Below, one piece after another: positions 45,326 to 57,718 of a stretch of 64,000 bases of DNA. Origin of the DNA: Amoeboaphelidium protococcarum. Its lineage: Eukaryota; Aphelidiomycota; Aphelidea. Position 1 is the first letter of the stretch, and each line of letters starts with the position of its first letter. The stretch covers positions 870,687 through 934,686 of the forward strand of contig JALECJ010000257.1 in assembly GCA_023515745.1 (NCBI GenBank), read 5' to 3'. The notes under the pieces are model-generated. The model was not told the origin of the DNA. It made no database searches and saw only the letters and a list, made by a program, of their open reading frames with translations. Position numbers and translations under genes: made by a program.

Positions 45326-45431
45326 TTTCCTTTACTAACTTAATATCTTTTAGATGTTATTATATAAACCAACTAGATATACGCTTTCGAAAGTGTACTG
45401 TTTGTATTGCTATTCCCTTAAATGTTGTTGA

Positions 45432-45617
45432 ATGCAGAAGAGAAGAAGAACAAGAAATCACGCGATCATCATTGACGAAATCTTCTCACAGGAGCTCGCC
45501 AGTCGAATTACTAACGATGAAGCATTGAGCGAGCGCTTCGTCGCGTAGCAGTTGAGAAACACCGCGATGAAACAGAGCTGGAATATTATATTCGTGATTT
45601 GTTTGATGGATGATTGA
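45432..45617 (+). CDS. Possible small protein (61 residues)
   Basis: ATG at 45432 opens a 61-codon frame (MQKRRRTRNHAIIIDEIFSQ...) ending in TGA at 45615. A second overlapping frame over 45522-45610 (IERALRRVAVEKHRDETELE, then YYIRDLFDG) is equally protein-like, so the two may be joined by splicing or a frameshift. It fills the 400-bp spacer between two minus-strand genes. No family recognised; low confidence. Confidence 0.25.
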
Positions 45618-45728
45618 ACTGAAGTATTCCCAGCTAAGATAGTATCAGAATGAAAAATGAAGTAAGTGTTAAACTTGATGGGAATGCAAGAGACGCAATG
45701 ATTGAAATGTATAACAGTTATATCAGAT

Positions 45729-46820
45729 TCAAGATTGGTATGCTTTTAGAATGTCTTGATGCAGTTTGCCATTGCTAGCGAGGATTCCACGATTCTGAGA
45801 GAGATGCGGTGAACCTTTGGAGAAGATCAATGGTTTACCATCAAGATCAGTCACTTCACCGCCAGCCTCACGGACTATCAATTCACCAGAAGCATGATCC
45901 CATATCTTTTCCTGGTAATTCTACTTTACCGGCAATCTAAAGTAGACATCGCCTAAGCCACATGCTACCAGCGCGTATTTACACTGACTGTCAAGTCGGA
46001 CAGATTAATTGCGGTCACATCCAAGTTTATCCATAATACGCTGACTTTGATCATGATTACTGTGCCCAGATTCCACCGATTCACATACCGAGAGTTTACT
46101 AGATTCTTTAATGCTTGATACGCGAATAGGTATGGAGGAGGAGGAAGATGAGGAGTTACATTTAGAGTTCATAGGCACTACGAACGATCCACCCTTGAGT
46201 GATGCATAGAATACAACACCGCGTCCTAGTTGACTCAGAGTCTAGTCCGCTCCCCGGCTATAATCTTTAAGATCTAAATTTGGACATGCCATCGCAGCCA
46301 AAACAACTTGACCATCCCTGATCAAGGCGAGGCACACTGCATACTGCTGCCCGCGAATAAATCCTTTAGTGCCATCGATAGGATCTAAAGTGAAATACTC
46401 ATTAGACGATAGAGCGGTGGACTTGCCTTCATCCACAAGGTGATATAAATCGCTCTCCTCTAGACTCTCCTTCAGCGTCGCATTGACCAAGTCTAGAACA
46501 GCCTTTGACAATTTAGACGATGTTGAACCGTTCTATTTCTGACGCAAATTTTCTGAAGACTCTTCGCTAATCATTGCATACTAATGGTTGCGCAACTGGC
46601 CCATGAGCACGTAATTCACCACTGCTTGGGCCGCAAAATCCGCCACCGTGACAGGCGATAAATCATCTTTGATCATCTGAGAGCCATCCGCCGAATTAGT
46701 CGCCTGTTGAGACAAGAACTACTTCTGATAAGCATCCGTCATACTACCGGCAACTTTCACAGCTTCCACCATCGCCTTCAAAATACTGGCATCTGAGTCC
46801 TTGTCGCCGCTAGTTCCCAT
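45729..46820 (-). CDS. MET22: 3'(2'),5'-bisphosphate nucleotidase (Hal2/Met22)
   Basis: Inositol-monophosphatase-fold enzyme that removes the 3-prime phosphate of PAP, needed in sulfate assimilation and a known lithium/sodium target. The 363 residues match yeast Hal2 in length. DPIDGTKGFIRGQQYAVCLA is the metal-binding motif (yeast DPIDGTKGFLRGEQFAVCLA), preceded by MISEESSE, and WDHASGELIVREAGGEVTD is the second conserved box. No intron is seen. It is divergent from the glycosyltransferase-like gene at 47194. Confidence 0.94.
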
Positions 46821-47193
46821 CTAACTGCTAATAATTGACTTTTTTGTTTTATAGCGATTAAAAGTGGCAATATTTAGAACTTGCTGAATAAACATCTTTA
46901 GATTCGCGCGACAACTACCCGAAAATCTGAATGGAAGACGATTAAGCAAGTGACGCTGCGGGGTTTGTGATCTCTATAAGATCTAATCAACATTGATTAA
47001 ACAAACAACATAGTTAGACTTTTAGATACACTTCAAACTTATTGGATCGTTTTCTTACAGGCAAAACTCACATTATTTAAACGGCCAAAGATCAACATCT
47101 TGCGATTGTTGTTACTATGACTACAAAGACTTTGTTCAACTAAACAATGGCATGCAGTTAACCATTTACTGAGATTTACCTCTCTCTCTTGTT
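46821..47193. promoter_or_regulatory. Divergent promoter region, MET22 / glycosyltransferase-like gene
   Basis: About 370 bp, AT-rich, with a short CT-rich run just before the plus-strand gene (47181-47190). No other signal recognised. Confidence 0.3.
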
Positions 47194-48174
47194 ATGATAT
47201 GGCTTTTAGGCTTTGAACCTACAATGACTTTTATCGGCTAAAGAACTCCATTGGAGTATATATTTGCCTTCTGTATCATATGTTTTCTCCTTAACATGGC
47301 GTCAGTGTTGCGGGTGAGTAAGCCTGAGAACCTCCAACCAATTGTTGGACTGATCAAACAACATCAAACAGCGATGACCTGCAGTGGATCGCCAAAGATC
47401 TTGATAGATGTGTACATCTCGCATTACAACAATTAGAAGTGGCTGCTCAGGTGTCTAAATGCATTGTAGCTCCATCAGTCTCTGCCCACTAATGCTGACC
47501 CGTGTACCGTAGGTGTTCGATATAATGTTGTCACTATGGAAACTACTCAAGAGCAGCGCGATAGCGTGATATAAGCTGTAGGCAACAGGGCTCGTGTGAT
47601 ATAGTATCCTCAGAACGGCAAAGGTGGTGAGCCTCTGCCAAAGTTTTTCCAACTGGTCGCCAATGAAACAAAGGGCAAGATTACCGTGGTTTGTGATGTA
47701 GACGTCCTTGTACTTAGTGATGGTTGGGATATGTAGCTATTAGCGGTACTCTTCGGTCAGTCGCAGTACACTATGGCTGCTATTAATCCGCGGTAGTTCA
47801 ACTCTAATTTTAAAGACGTTGCAGAGTGGAACTTTTTAGCCTACAACACTGAAGTGCATAGGAACTTGCCGTTTATACAGTCCACGCAGTAGATGAGCGA
47901 ATGGGGTCTATATGATTTTGGCCATTGGTTTTAAAAGTAGGCTGTTGATGCTGGTAAGAAGGTTTTCCTTTTTCACCACAAGCAATAGTTGATTGAAGGT
48001 AAGTCGCCTGCCGTCTGTGAAGATTAGTATGGAAGACCTTTCGCGCTTCACATGTTTTATACCACCCGGAAGTAGCAGGATGATATTGGAGATGAAGCGC
48101 AATACATTGTTACTCCGAAGCAAGAAATTTGCATCGTAGAATATGCATTGGCGAGAAATACCACCTAATGCTGA
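47194..48174 (+). CDS. Type II membrane glycosyltransferase-like protein (small)
   Basis: Single-exon protein of up to 326 residues. ATG at 47194 is the first after TGA; 47224 and 47296 are also in frame. One membrane segment (YIFAFCIICFLLNMASV) follows a short tail, and the rest is lumenal. ILIDVYISHYNNQKWLLRCL opens a GT-A-like fold and GKITVVCDVDVLVLSDGWD supplies a D-x-D type site near residue 182. SEWGLYDFGHWFQKQAV and YGRPFALHMFYTT follow. The D-x-D and topology suggest a Golgi glycosyltransferase; family and sugar unknown. Its sequence is unrelated by eye to the other two glycosyltransferase-like genes. Confidence 0.62.
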
Positions 48175-48431
48175 TACACTATTAAGGCGATTGTTGCTCA
48201 GTATATAACAAATGATGATAAATTACTTGTCTATGTTGGGCGCGTAATATATTTTATAGATTATTTAAATGTCGGTTGGACTAAATAAATTAATGAACTT
48301 TTAAGTTAAGGTATCGTTCATTTTATACCAAATTATTGGATATCTTTTACGTAACGTTCATAATCTTATCGGCATCCTTGTTAAAACTCCTCGTTGACGC
48401 CTTCTAAACCCAACGCCGCGTGATAAACATC

Positions 48432-49737
48432 ATGTCAGACAGCAATAGATCGCAGTATTTGCAAAGCTTAATTAATAAAGACTTTGCATCAGATAAGGTG
48501 ATGAAAAGATTTGAGATTAAGCATAAGCTTGGGGAGGGAACGTATGCTGTGGTGCATAGTGGAACCGATAAAGTTAATCAAAATTAAATGGTGGCTGTCA
48601 AGATGATCAAGATTGGCCAGTTTAGAGATGGTCTTGATATGTCTGCTATAAGGGAAATCAAGTTTCTTAATGAACTCAGTCACGAGAATGTGGTTAAGCT
48701 GCTGGCAGTGTATACTAATGGCAGGAACATCAATCTGGTACTAGAGTACCTTCCTTATGATTTGGAAATTCTGATCAAGGACAAGTCCACTCTGCTCAGC
48801 AGTGCTGATATAAAATCGTACATGGGCATGATCTTGAGAGGCGTTGAGCATATACACCGACACTATATAATTCACAGAGATTTGAAGCCAAATAACATGC
48901 TCATATCAGCCAGCGGTCTGTTGAAAGTTGCTGATTTTGGTTTGGCGCGATCGTATGGAGAACCAACTGGAAATATGTCCACTCAAGTCGTCACCAGGTG
49001 AGTTTTACAAAAAGTTCAGTGGTGTCTCTTGATGAAATGTGATTAATACAAGATTCCGTTGATGATGTAGATGGTATAGAGCGCCAGAGATTTTGTTTGG
49101 GGCGCGTGACTATGGCGATAAAGTTGATATGTGGTCGATGGGGTGTATATTCGCTGAGCTTATGCTACGTACTCCATTTCTGGTGGGAGACACTGATTTA
49201 TAATAGTTGGAAACGATATTTCGTGCTTTAGGAACACCGTCATAGAACGATTGGCCGGTAATTTTTAACTGTAAAAATAGAGGTAATGAGAAAATCTCTA
49301 ATTTCTATAATGTAGGGACTAGATCAGTTGCCTAATTATGTGGAACTTACCAAGTATCCAAAGCCTCAGTTGCGCTAATTGTTTAATGCTGCATCGTCTG
49401 ATACTCTTGATCTTATGGCTCAAATGTTTTGCTATTATCCACTAAAGAGAATATCAGCAAAAGAGGTAGGATTCGTGTAAAGAAGTCGCGATATTCACCC
49501 ATTTAGCATTTGTAGGCTTTATTGCATGACTATCTCAAAAGAGAACCTTATCCTACTAGTCCAGAAAATTTGCCCAAGATTAAGCAGGCTGTTGATAATA
49601 AAAGTCAAACTTAAGCAGCATCAACCGCTGCATCAAAATAAGAATCTGATCAGACCAACGGAAAACGAAAAGTTGCAGTTTTCACCACCACCGCTCAAAC
49701 TGGAAAGAAAGTTAAGCAGTAAAAGAGAGACTAATGA
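48432..49737 (+). CDS. CDK7: Cyclin-dependent kinase 7 (Kin28), CDK-activating/TFIIH kinase
   Basis: Kinase of TFIIH that phosphorylates the Pol II CTD and, in many species, other CDKs. Exons 48432-48997, 49071-49257, 49316-49465, 49516-49737; introns of 73, 58 and 50 nt end in GTAG; 374 residues. Features: [11 protein letters not shown] loop, [28 protein letters not shown] and the T-loop [19 protein letters not shown] (splice between R and W). [20 protein letters not shown] and [14 protein letters not shown] match Kin28/CDK7; the TAG at 49204-49206 stands on the Gln of DQL/DQM. The C-terminus is a basic tail. An alternative acceptor for the last intron would add three residues. Confidence 0.92.
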
Positions 49738-49785
49738 GTTAAGAAGTAGCTTTATAATGATTTGTAGTCAAGAAATGTATCGCTA

Positions 49786-50443
49786 TCACTTTTTAAGACC
49801 ATAAATCTGCTCCAAGTATGTTTTAAACTCGTTGTAAGCGCGTTCCAGATTGTCGTTGACAATGATTTTATCGTAAATATTCTTCTGTTTGGAGTATGCC
49901 AGGTCATCTTTCACTGATTACATGCGCTTCTAAACGCTTTCTTCACTCTCAGTGCCACGCGATCTCAGTCGAGTCTCCAGCTCATCTACAGATGGTGGAG
50001 CAATGAAGAGGAAGTTGGCAGAGTTGAATTGGCTCTGCGGATTGTCGATAAGCCGCTTCACATTCTATACACCTTGACGATCAATGTCGAGAATACAAAT
50101 CTTGCCGCTTTAGGCCACACTGTTAACGGCACTCACCGACGTACCATAATAATTACCGCCAAATTGTGCATATTCTAAAAAATGATTGTCCGCAATGAGT
50201 TATTTAAATTTTTCCACCGAGACATAATGATAATCCACACCATCTTGTTCTCCAGCTCGAGGATTGCGCGTTGTATCTACACAAAATTCATTGCGGACAT
50301 TATCATGGAAAGTTAAATATACGTATCATACGAGATACAGAGAAACCAAAATTCTCTGGATAATCCAAGAATAGCTTCTTAAGTAGAGTAGACTTGCCCA
50401 CTCCGGATGATCCAGACAGTACCAGCGGCGTTTTCATGATCAT
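49786..50443 (-). CDS. GUK1: Guanylate kinase
   Basis: Phosphorylates GMP to GDP. Exons 50332-50443 and 49786-50276, with a 55-nt intron (GTATGA...GTGTAG), encode 200 residues, the usual length. The P-loop is [11 protein letters not shown] (residues 8-18). After splicing, [20 protein letters not shown] restores the GMP-binding motif, and FGGNYYGTS and [13 protein letters not shown] follow. TAG in DRQGVQ is read as Gln. It converges on CDK7 with only 48 bp between stops. The start may be the second ATG (50437). Confidence 0.93.
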
Positions 50444-50643
50444 TAATGTTACAAGGCTTCAAAAAAGGAAGTAATTTAGTGGTAAAGAAAAACTTAGATA
50501 CGCGCTATAATACATAAGGACATGGAGTAAAATAAAAATAATGAACATATATCCAACATTGGTATATCTATTGTCTTCTAATAGCTTGCCTGGTGTGGCA
50601 ATGATATGATAGCCTTTCATCATCATCAATATCATCATTATTA

Positions 50644-52248
50644 TCACTGTGATGATTCCTGTTGAGCATTATCAACACCTTATTGAGAAGGTTGCGAGAA
50701 CGCGATTTCTCGTGGATGACCAAGTAAATGCTTGCGGAGAGTCCTCTAATGATAGAACGATTTGCCACATCCTTCAACGTGACATACAAACTCTTTCACC
50801 CCAGAATGTGTCTTCAAATGTGTAGTGAGCGAATCCTTCCGGCTAAAACTCTTTCCACATCCTTCCACAGGACAGCAGAAAGGCTTCTCTTTGGTATGGA
50901 CCGCGATATGATTTAAAATGCGCAGTCTCTTCTAGAAAGGTTCCTTATTACGGGAGCAGTTCTCCCAATGACAAATGTATTTGCCGCTCTCATCAGGCGC
51001 TATATGCACCTCAACTATGTGTTCGCGTAAATCACCTACAGTTGGGCAAAGCAGATTACATCCTTGCCAGCAACACTTGTGGACCGAAGATATTTCAGTG
51101 CCTTCTGAAGATCTTCTATAATTTGGTTCGCGTTACCCTGCATACAACTAATTCTACAACTAGAGCACCATTTTGATGAGATTATCTTTGGTCATACCAG
51201 CCAATTGTTACCAGGTGTAGTTTTACTCAGAATCACCGACAAACTGCAGTTCTTCTACGCTCTTTACAGATGCAGGCGTACGTGAGCGTGCACTAGAAAT
51301 CGCCAAACCATGCAGTGAGCTTTAATGACTACTTGCGATGCTTTAATTAAAATCAATGATCGCACCTTATTGTGATGACAACAAGGACTATTATCTACCA
51401 ACGATAAATGGAGACGATGGAGACCCAACTGATATCTGCGAGTTGAATGAATTTTCCATCAGCTGTACCGCTTGCTATTGAGATTGACGGATCAGTGGTG
51501 ATTAAACAGATATAACTTGTCCACTCTACAAAAGCGTGGTATTGTCCGATAATGACAAAGACTGGCGGCTATTAATCTACTGCTACAGATTCTGGGCCTA
51601 CGCAAGCTACTATTCTTGAATTATTGAAGGCTCATTATGTGTCTGTACTTGCATCTGCATTGCGAGGTCATTCAGCATTACCTATTATTGCAACTACTGC
51701 TACTCTTGCATCACGAGCTGTTGAGTCTACTATATTTATTGCTCCATATTTCTCAACTGAGCATTGACATCCTGCTATTGAGCCATTGCAAACGCGCCTA
51801 AGGCATCCAGCATCGCCTGCTAATCAGAGGATGATACAGAGGAATTCAGAGATATCTCTGCCTAAAGAGTCTGCTGTGGATATTAAATCTACTGATGTTA
51901 CTCATTAAAATTTTATACAGCTGACTATTGCTATGCCTAAATTAAAAGATCAGTGCCATCAGCAATCGCATGTGCACCTTATTGTAGCAGTAAGATAGAG
52001 GCGGCATCAGACAGGGAGCTACTACTAAGCACACTACTTCCATGAGACGCGTTCAGCATCAAATTTGCGCCTTATATTGCAATATCATCGCCTGCCTAGG
52101 TGTTATTTTAGAATATCTGCGAAACTTCAACGACACCACTGCTATCTTGGTATTACTGCACCGAATTTTCAATCATTGATGATAGAGCGGCATTGTTCAA
52201 TTCATTAAACGCGATAGTTGATACCGACTGAGTGCTATCACGGTCCAT
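50644..52248 (-). CDS. Gln-rich C2H2 zinc-finger transcription factor
   Basis: Single-exon protein of 534 residues. The first 350 residues are Gln/Ser/Asn-rich with few other features and dozens of TAA/TAG Gln codons. The C-terminus has four C2H2-type fingers: [20 protein letters not shown] (first), [20 protein letters not shown] (second), [20 protein letters not shown] (third) and [20 protein letters not shown] (fourth). The long second finger and CxWxxC spacing resemble PacC/Gli/Zic-type arrays. Probably a DNA-binding regulator in the nucleus; target unknown. Confidence 0.82.
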
Positions 52249-52506
52249 TTATTACTTGCTATTAACTATATATGATATAATGACGATTCACAATGATCTG
52301 CTAATAAAAATTTAGATTTTACGCGAAAAAGAGCAAATCTAATGTTGCTTCAACCCCTGTTGTTATGAAGCATGCACAGGCCACTATCATACAGGTGAAT
52401 GACCTAAAACGTGGTTACACTAATAACGTGAAGATCAACAACCTTGATGCAAATTTAATTTTCTGCTCAATAGTCTCAAAATTAAAAAGCCTATTAATAC
52501 ATCTAT

Positions 52507-54285
52507 TCAATTATGTCTGGGCTTTAGTGAAGAATCATGATAATGAATTCCCTACACAAGTCGGAATTTTTGTGTTACTTGTAAGCGCGCGTTATACTCA
52601 AATACATACCTCTGTGTCTAAAGCCTATTGCAAAGCCTTCTTGGAGCACTTGATACTCCCATCAGTTAGCTTTTAGTGCAATTCATTCAATTCCAGCTGC
52701 TAGTAAGTCAGAATCTTCTCATACAGGTCGTTCTGAGACTTTATAAATAGTTTCACATGATCGCGCAATGCATTCCCGATCGTTTGTTTCAGATCGCGGA
52801 CATGATCAGAAGCAGCTGCTAATTATGACTATGACTATGTCTATGACTATGATGATGTGGATTACTATGGCGCCTAGGAAGTCATCCCTTGATGAGTATT
52901 TGGTGTGCTACCGTTCTAACATTACTGTATATCTACTTTAGATGTATTACCAATCAACTCTTTTATCTACACTCAATTCATAAAAATTACCAAGACGACA
53001 TGCAGTCTTCTACAATTGATGGACTTACAGCGAGCATATGAGACTCTGCGAGGTGATGAATCTCTCTGATAGCAGCGACTGTTCGCCGCGAAATTTACTC
53101 TTTCACAGTGTCATTAATAAAAGTAAAGTTATCCAGCTCCGCTTTATACTGAAGAACAGCGTTTTAAGATGATGCCTAGCAGCCTTCAATAGACTTTGAA
53201 TGGAACGCCTGTAGAGGATCAGTCTACCTCTAAACTTCAAATAAAGTTTCATCTTACTATGCTTGGGCGGAATGCTGTGATGAAGAACCAGTATTCTTCA
53301 AGTTGGGTTATTAAGCTGATCCAACATTATCCATTATAAAAGAATTAGCATCATCAATTGCCATTATATCAAACGTGGCAGTCTAATCTTTCACCTGTCC
53401 TTTACCGTGAGATGATTTTCGTCTATTAGGACGCGTTTGCTCAAGGACCATCTTCAAGGCATCATCATTATCATCAATCCTGGAATTAGAGGTAGACTTA
53501 TTTACAAATACTTTATACACCGACTCCATGTTGTCGAAATCTTCATCAACTTCATCTAAAGCGCTATTCGCATCCACTGGAAGCACCAGGTCCACAGTCA
53601 TCTGAGGCATTGGTTTGTGTTTCTACTGTGTCGTTTCAGCGCGCGTCGACGTGTTCTATGACCTTTATGACACTGAAGCTTACTTTGTGGTATGTCCTAT
53701 ATCCGATAACCTTTTGGTATCATCTTCAACAAGCTTTTTCACTTCAGCCATTGATAGTTTACTTCGATTGACGCAATCTTTAAGATGCTTTTAAATTTTA
53801 GAACTAACGGCAGACTGCTTGACGCCATTATGGTTAAATACCAATGCACAGACAGGACATTGACCGAGAGAGGCGACTTTACTAATCAAGTCAGTCTACT
53901 GAATCTAAGTTTCAGTCTCGCAAGATTCCACTATACTGTTATGACTACTATGCTCTGAGTCTAGACATGCGTTGACATGCCGCTCTTGATCCACAACCGA
54001 GAACCCTGTCAAGTCTATATTGCAAACTATACATCGCTACTGAACCGCTTCATCATTCGATTATACCACAGAAATCTAAGACTACTCCTAATTATTTTCC
54101 ATACAAGATTCAATATGGTATTATCTGGCCATTTGCGACTTGAATATAGACAAATTAGCCTAGCATATAGGACAGACTACACTCTAGTCCCTGCTGGAGC
54201 CTCCACTACCGCTTTAGAGCTCATCGCCAAGATTCATTTTATCAGCGATTCTTTTAGTAGACAAATTAAGCTTAGATTTGAGCAT
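52507..54285 (-). CDS. SLX4: SLX4 structure-specific endonuclease scaffold with three UBZ4 fingers
   Basis: Scaffold that binds the SLX1 nuclease for processing branched DNA. Exons 53029-54285, 52610-52966, 52507-52551; introns of 62 and 58 nt end in GTGTAG; 552 residues. Three CxxC...HxxxC fingers of UBZ4 type lie at residues 38-61 (CPICQANL...YHIESC), 85-107 and 143-171. The C-terminus has KLFIKSQNDLYEKILTYQQL and ELNELHQKLTDGSIKCSKKA, the SLX1-binding domain, and the last splice restores LDTEGIHYH, as in other SLX4 C-termini. The N-terminus starts after TGA; an additional upstream exon is possible. Confidence 0.85.
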
Positions 54286-54652
54286 ATTGCCACTGTTATG
54301 ACACCTTGCAGACCTTCAATTTTTTATTGTTTCAACGCAAGTTAGAGTTGCCGCAGAAAAAGCTGAGAGAAGATCTTATACATTCTCTGATCAGCTATAA
54401 AATATGCTTTTAAAGTTGCAAATCATCATTTTGCAGCCTAAAAATTCAATTAAAATACATATAAAATAAATCATAACTGATAATGAATAAACAGTTAGTC
54501 ATGAAAGCTTAAGTACTCAAATGATAAGCAGATGGTGAATTTTAGGGGTCGCGTTTTGAATTTTTCAAGTTTTCACTGAATTCTCCTCCTTCGTTTCTTC
54601 GCTCGGTCTGTAACAACTTCTAACTAGCGAATTCAATATATACACGATTGTC
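54286..54652. promoter_or_regulatory. Divergent promoter region, SLX4 / TFC3
   Basis: About 370 bp. CGTTTC at 54592-54597 lies 56-61 bp before the TFC3 start within CT-rich DNA. Nothing else recognised. Confidence 0.35.
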
Positions 54653-57490
54653 ATGATTGAGTAGATTGCCAAGATAGCTCTGTAAGAACTCGCATATGAA
54701 GGATCGGATGGATGCAGTGTAAAGAAATTATTACGGCTGGTAAATAAGCAGCTGCCTGATGTCGATTCGTCTAGCGATCAGATGGCCAGATTTGTGCATG
54801 ATATTCTGGTGAAAATTCCATGCGTTGATAGCGGCGACACTGCTGATGATTAATAGTCTTCCATAGTCCGAATGAATGATCAAGACAGGTGTCAATGGTT
54901 GCTTGATAAATCCGCCCTAACGCCGGAGTAGCTGACACCTAAAATCGCACAGATACTGGATGTTGTAGCTAGCCGTCGATGGCGTGGAATATCACAGATT
55001 GAATTGTGCAAATAATTATCTATTGACGCGCGATCTCTCAATTATTACACGAAACTTCTTTTAGAGAATGGTGTTATCCTCAGACGTAATGGTAGATCTA
55101 ATGTCAGCGGCAGTAGCTACAATATCATTCTCCATTATTAGCGATTTGTTAATGAGGAAGAAGATGATGATGCTGGTGAATTAAACGCTGCGGCTGTCGA
55201 TAATGGTGGTGATAGTGAAAGTAAAAAGAGCTCAGAGGGTCTTAATAGAACCAGCATTGAGTATAGAGTATAGATATGTAAGGCACTAGAGTAGGCAAAG
55301 AATCGAACTCTTACTCTATCTGATTTGCGTCGTATGGTCACTATAGACAACGTTCAAGAGAGCCGTCAATATAAACGAGGGAGAGAGTGGTTGAAAAACA
55401 ATGGATACATTGAGAAGCTGTTTGTTGACTTTTCACCTGCTGATGCAGAGATGGCTGATTCTAACTTACCTGATTAATCGGATAAATAGTCGTCTTCATC
55501 TGGATAAAGATTTAGTTCAGAACCTGAGGATGAAGCTCAAGGCGAAGAAGAGTAGGATGTTTAAGTTGTCAGTGGTGGTGGTAAACTTACAACATGCATC
55601 AGACTAATTAAGCCATACAATCCCGTGTCTGAAGATCCTAAAGCATTTAGAGTTAAGGCTTAGGACGCCATTGTTTAGGCGTCCGGCGAAGACGAAGAAA
55701 TGGACCTGGACAAGGATGTAGTTGGTTGCAATAATACTTTTACTTACGGATTCGCGTCTGATTACTAAATGTTTAACGTGATCGCTTGGAGCAAGACTGG
55801 CCTCACCACTTAGGACCTCCGGAAGTAGATGAGTAATCTAAATGGCCGCGTTCTGAATACAATGGCGGAGAGATTATGCTGTACGACATCATCCAACTCT
55901 AACAGTAGTTAGAAGTCGGGCAAGTTCAAAAAGAAGTAAAATAGCAAGTCTTTTAACGCTTACACTCAGTATCATATGCCTAGTGTCAATCGTGCTATTG
56001 AGTTCAACAAGAAGGAGAAGACTTTGAAGTTGACCGTGACCAATATGTACTGCCCATCAATAATACGGGACGTAGCAGATGCGTAGGAATAGACTTTTGG
56101 TGTCTCTGCTGTTGGTGGCGTCAATCTATAGTCAGCCGCCGATATTCTGTAACAGTCTTAATCTACCACTGCTTCAGCTATACGTACAGAAGATGTCACT
56201 CCACCGTCATCAGTTACTTAATCTCCTGTGCCTCAACTTAAAACAGCTTCGGTTGATACGGTCGCTCTTCCACAGTAGTAGAATCTCAATCTGACAGCTT
56301 TGGCTAGATCGAAACTTTTGTTATCGATTCTAGATTAGGAACCGATTGTGTAATTGGATATCTATTTTCTGAGAAAATTTAGTCAACTTATCTACTTCGA
56401 TAAGAAGGACAAGGCTGAGGTCGATCGCAAGACTTTAGAGCGGAACATTAAGCTCTTGGAGTAGCATGGATTCTTAAAGACATTGAAAGTGGCCTGTCGC
56501 CGGGTAAATGGCAGTACATGCTATCGTATGCTTTTATTGCACAGAAATGTGTAAGTGGACGACGATAATGAAGAGTTGTGCGATGCAATCGAAGTTGTAA
56601 AGTCCGGAGCACATTGTGGTTAGTTTGGCTCAGAGTATGCGCAATAGAAACCACCAGAGGTTCCTAATGTGGTCACTGATCTGGAAATTGATAGATTACC
56701 TCCACTCCCTAAGCCTGTCAAGACTAGATTGCAGTTAAGAAAAGAGAGAAATCGAAGCAAGAGACGGCGTCGTAGTGATGAATATGATGATAGTGACGAA
56801 ACTTCTGCTTATGAGTCTGATTATAGTTCGAATAGTGATGCAGAAGATGGCGATTATATTGAGTCGGATCGTGGTCATAGATTGAAATCTAAAGGAATGC
56901 TCTTGCTCAAACCTCCTCAAGAGTTGTATGACTGGTAAACTGTGTCGTACGATACATTATCTGATCTTTATAGGCTTAAGAGACGACTGCCACCGGCTCT
57001 CTTTTAATAATCTGGTGAATAGATTAGTGGAATCGATGACCGCTCAACCTAGAGTAGGAAGTTTGATAATTTATTAGGCGCAACGTTGGCCATGCCTCTG
57101 CTTGGAACTCAAGTCAGCGATGGTGACTAGTAAATTAGTACAGAAGATATAGTCTGGCAGTAGGCAATTACGCAAGTTTAACACTAACTGATTGCAGAAG
57201 GTGACGGTGTTGATGAAGTTATGCAATAAGATGCAGCATCCAGAGAGAGCATATATGATCCCATCGGACAATAGCTCGATGTGAAAAGTTGTCGAATCCC
57301 AGACAATCTTACAAGCATAACTAATGTTAGAGCTAATGAGGATATCTATTGGTTATTGAACGCTGTATCAAGTCAAATGGCAGTTCTGAAGCCTCGTGAG
57401 TTGTCTCTCTCCAACGAGCAATGGAGTTCCATATTGGTGAATAAGTAACTAGCAAAACTTGGATTGTCTTTTGATATCAATTTACTATGA
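54653..57490 (+). CDS. TFC3: TFIIIC B-block-binding subunit (Tfc3/GTF3C1-like)
   Basis: Largest subunit of the RNA polymerase III factor TFIIIC, which recognises the B box of tRNA genes. Single-exon frame of 945 residues. RRWRGISQIELCKQLSIDAR and SLNYYTKLLLENGVILRR form the B-block-binding winged helix. A second winged-helix-like unit is GLTTQDLRKQMSNLNGRVLN, and a third segment includes SKLLLSILDQEPIVQLDIYF. An acidic/basic linker (LRKERNRSKRRRRSDEYDDS) lies near residue 700. Architecture parallels yeast Tfc3 (1160 residues) though similarity outside the winged helices is low. Confidence 0.72.
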
Positions 57491-57718
57491 ACAGTTGACA
57501 AAGTGAGTTATAATTACTGTATTTAATTATATAATGCTAATGCATGAATATTGCTTAACCGCCGTCGTGAAAATCACTCGGTATCAAGAGGAAGATGATA
57601 AATTATGAATAAAGTCTGCAAACCAACTTTGTGTACGCACTGATTCATTTATAAAACTTTTGATAACACGAGCATATACGTCAATAGTCTCTACTTGTAT
57701 CTTTGCGTCTCTGAGTGT

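Noticed and set aside
52365-52676. 103-codon plus-strand frame
   Set aside because: Overlaps the SLX4 C-terminal exons and introns on the other strand; splice signals and conserved domain support SLX4.
53977-54345. 122-codon plus-strand frame
   Set aside because: Lies opposite the SLX4 UBZ4 fingers, which are clearly coding on the minus strand.
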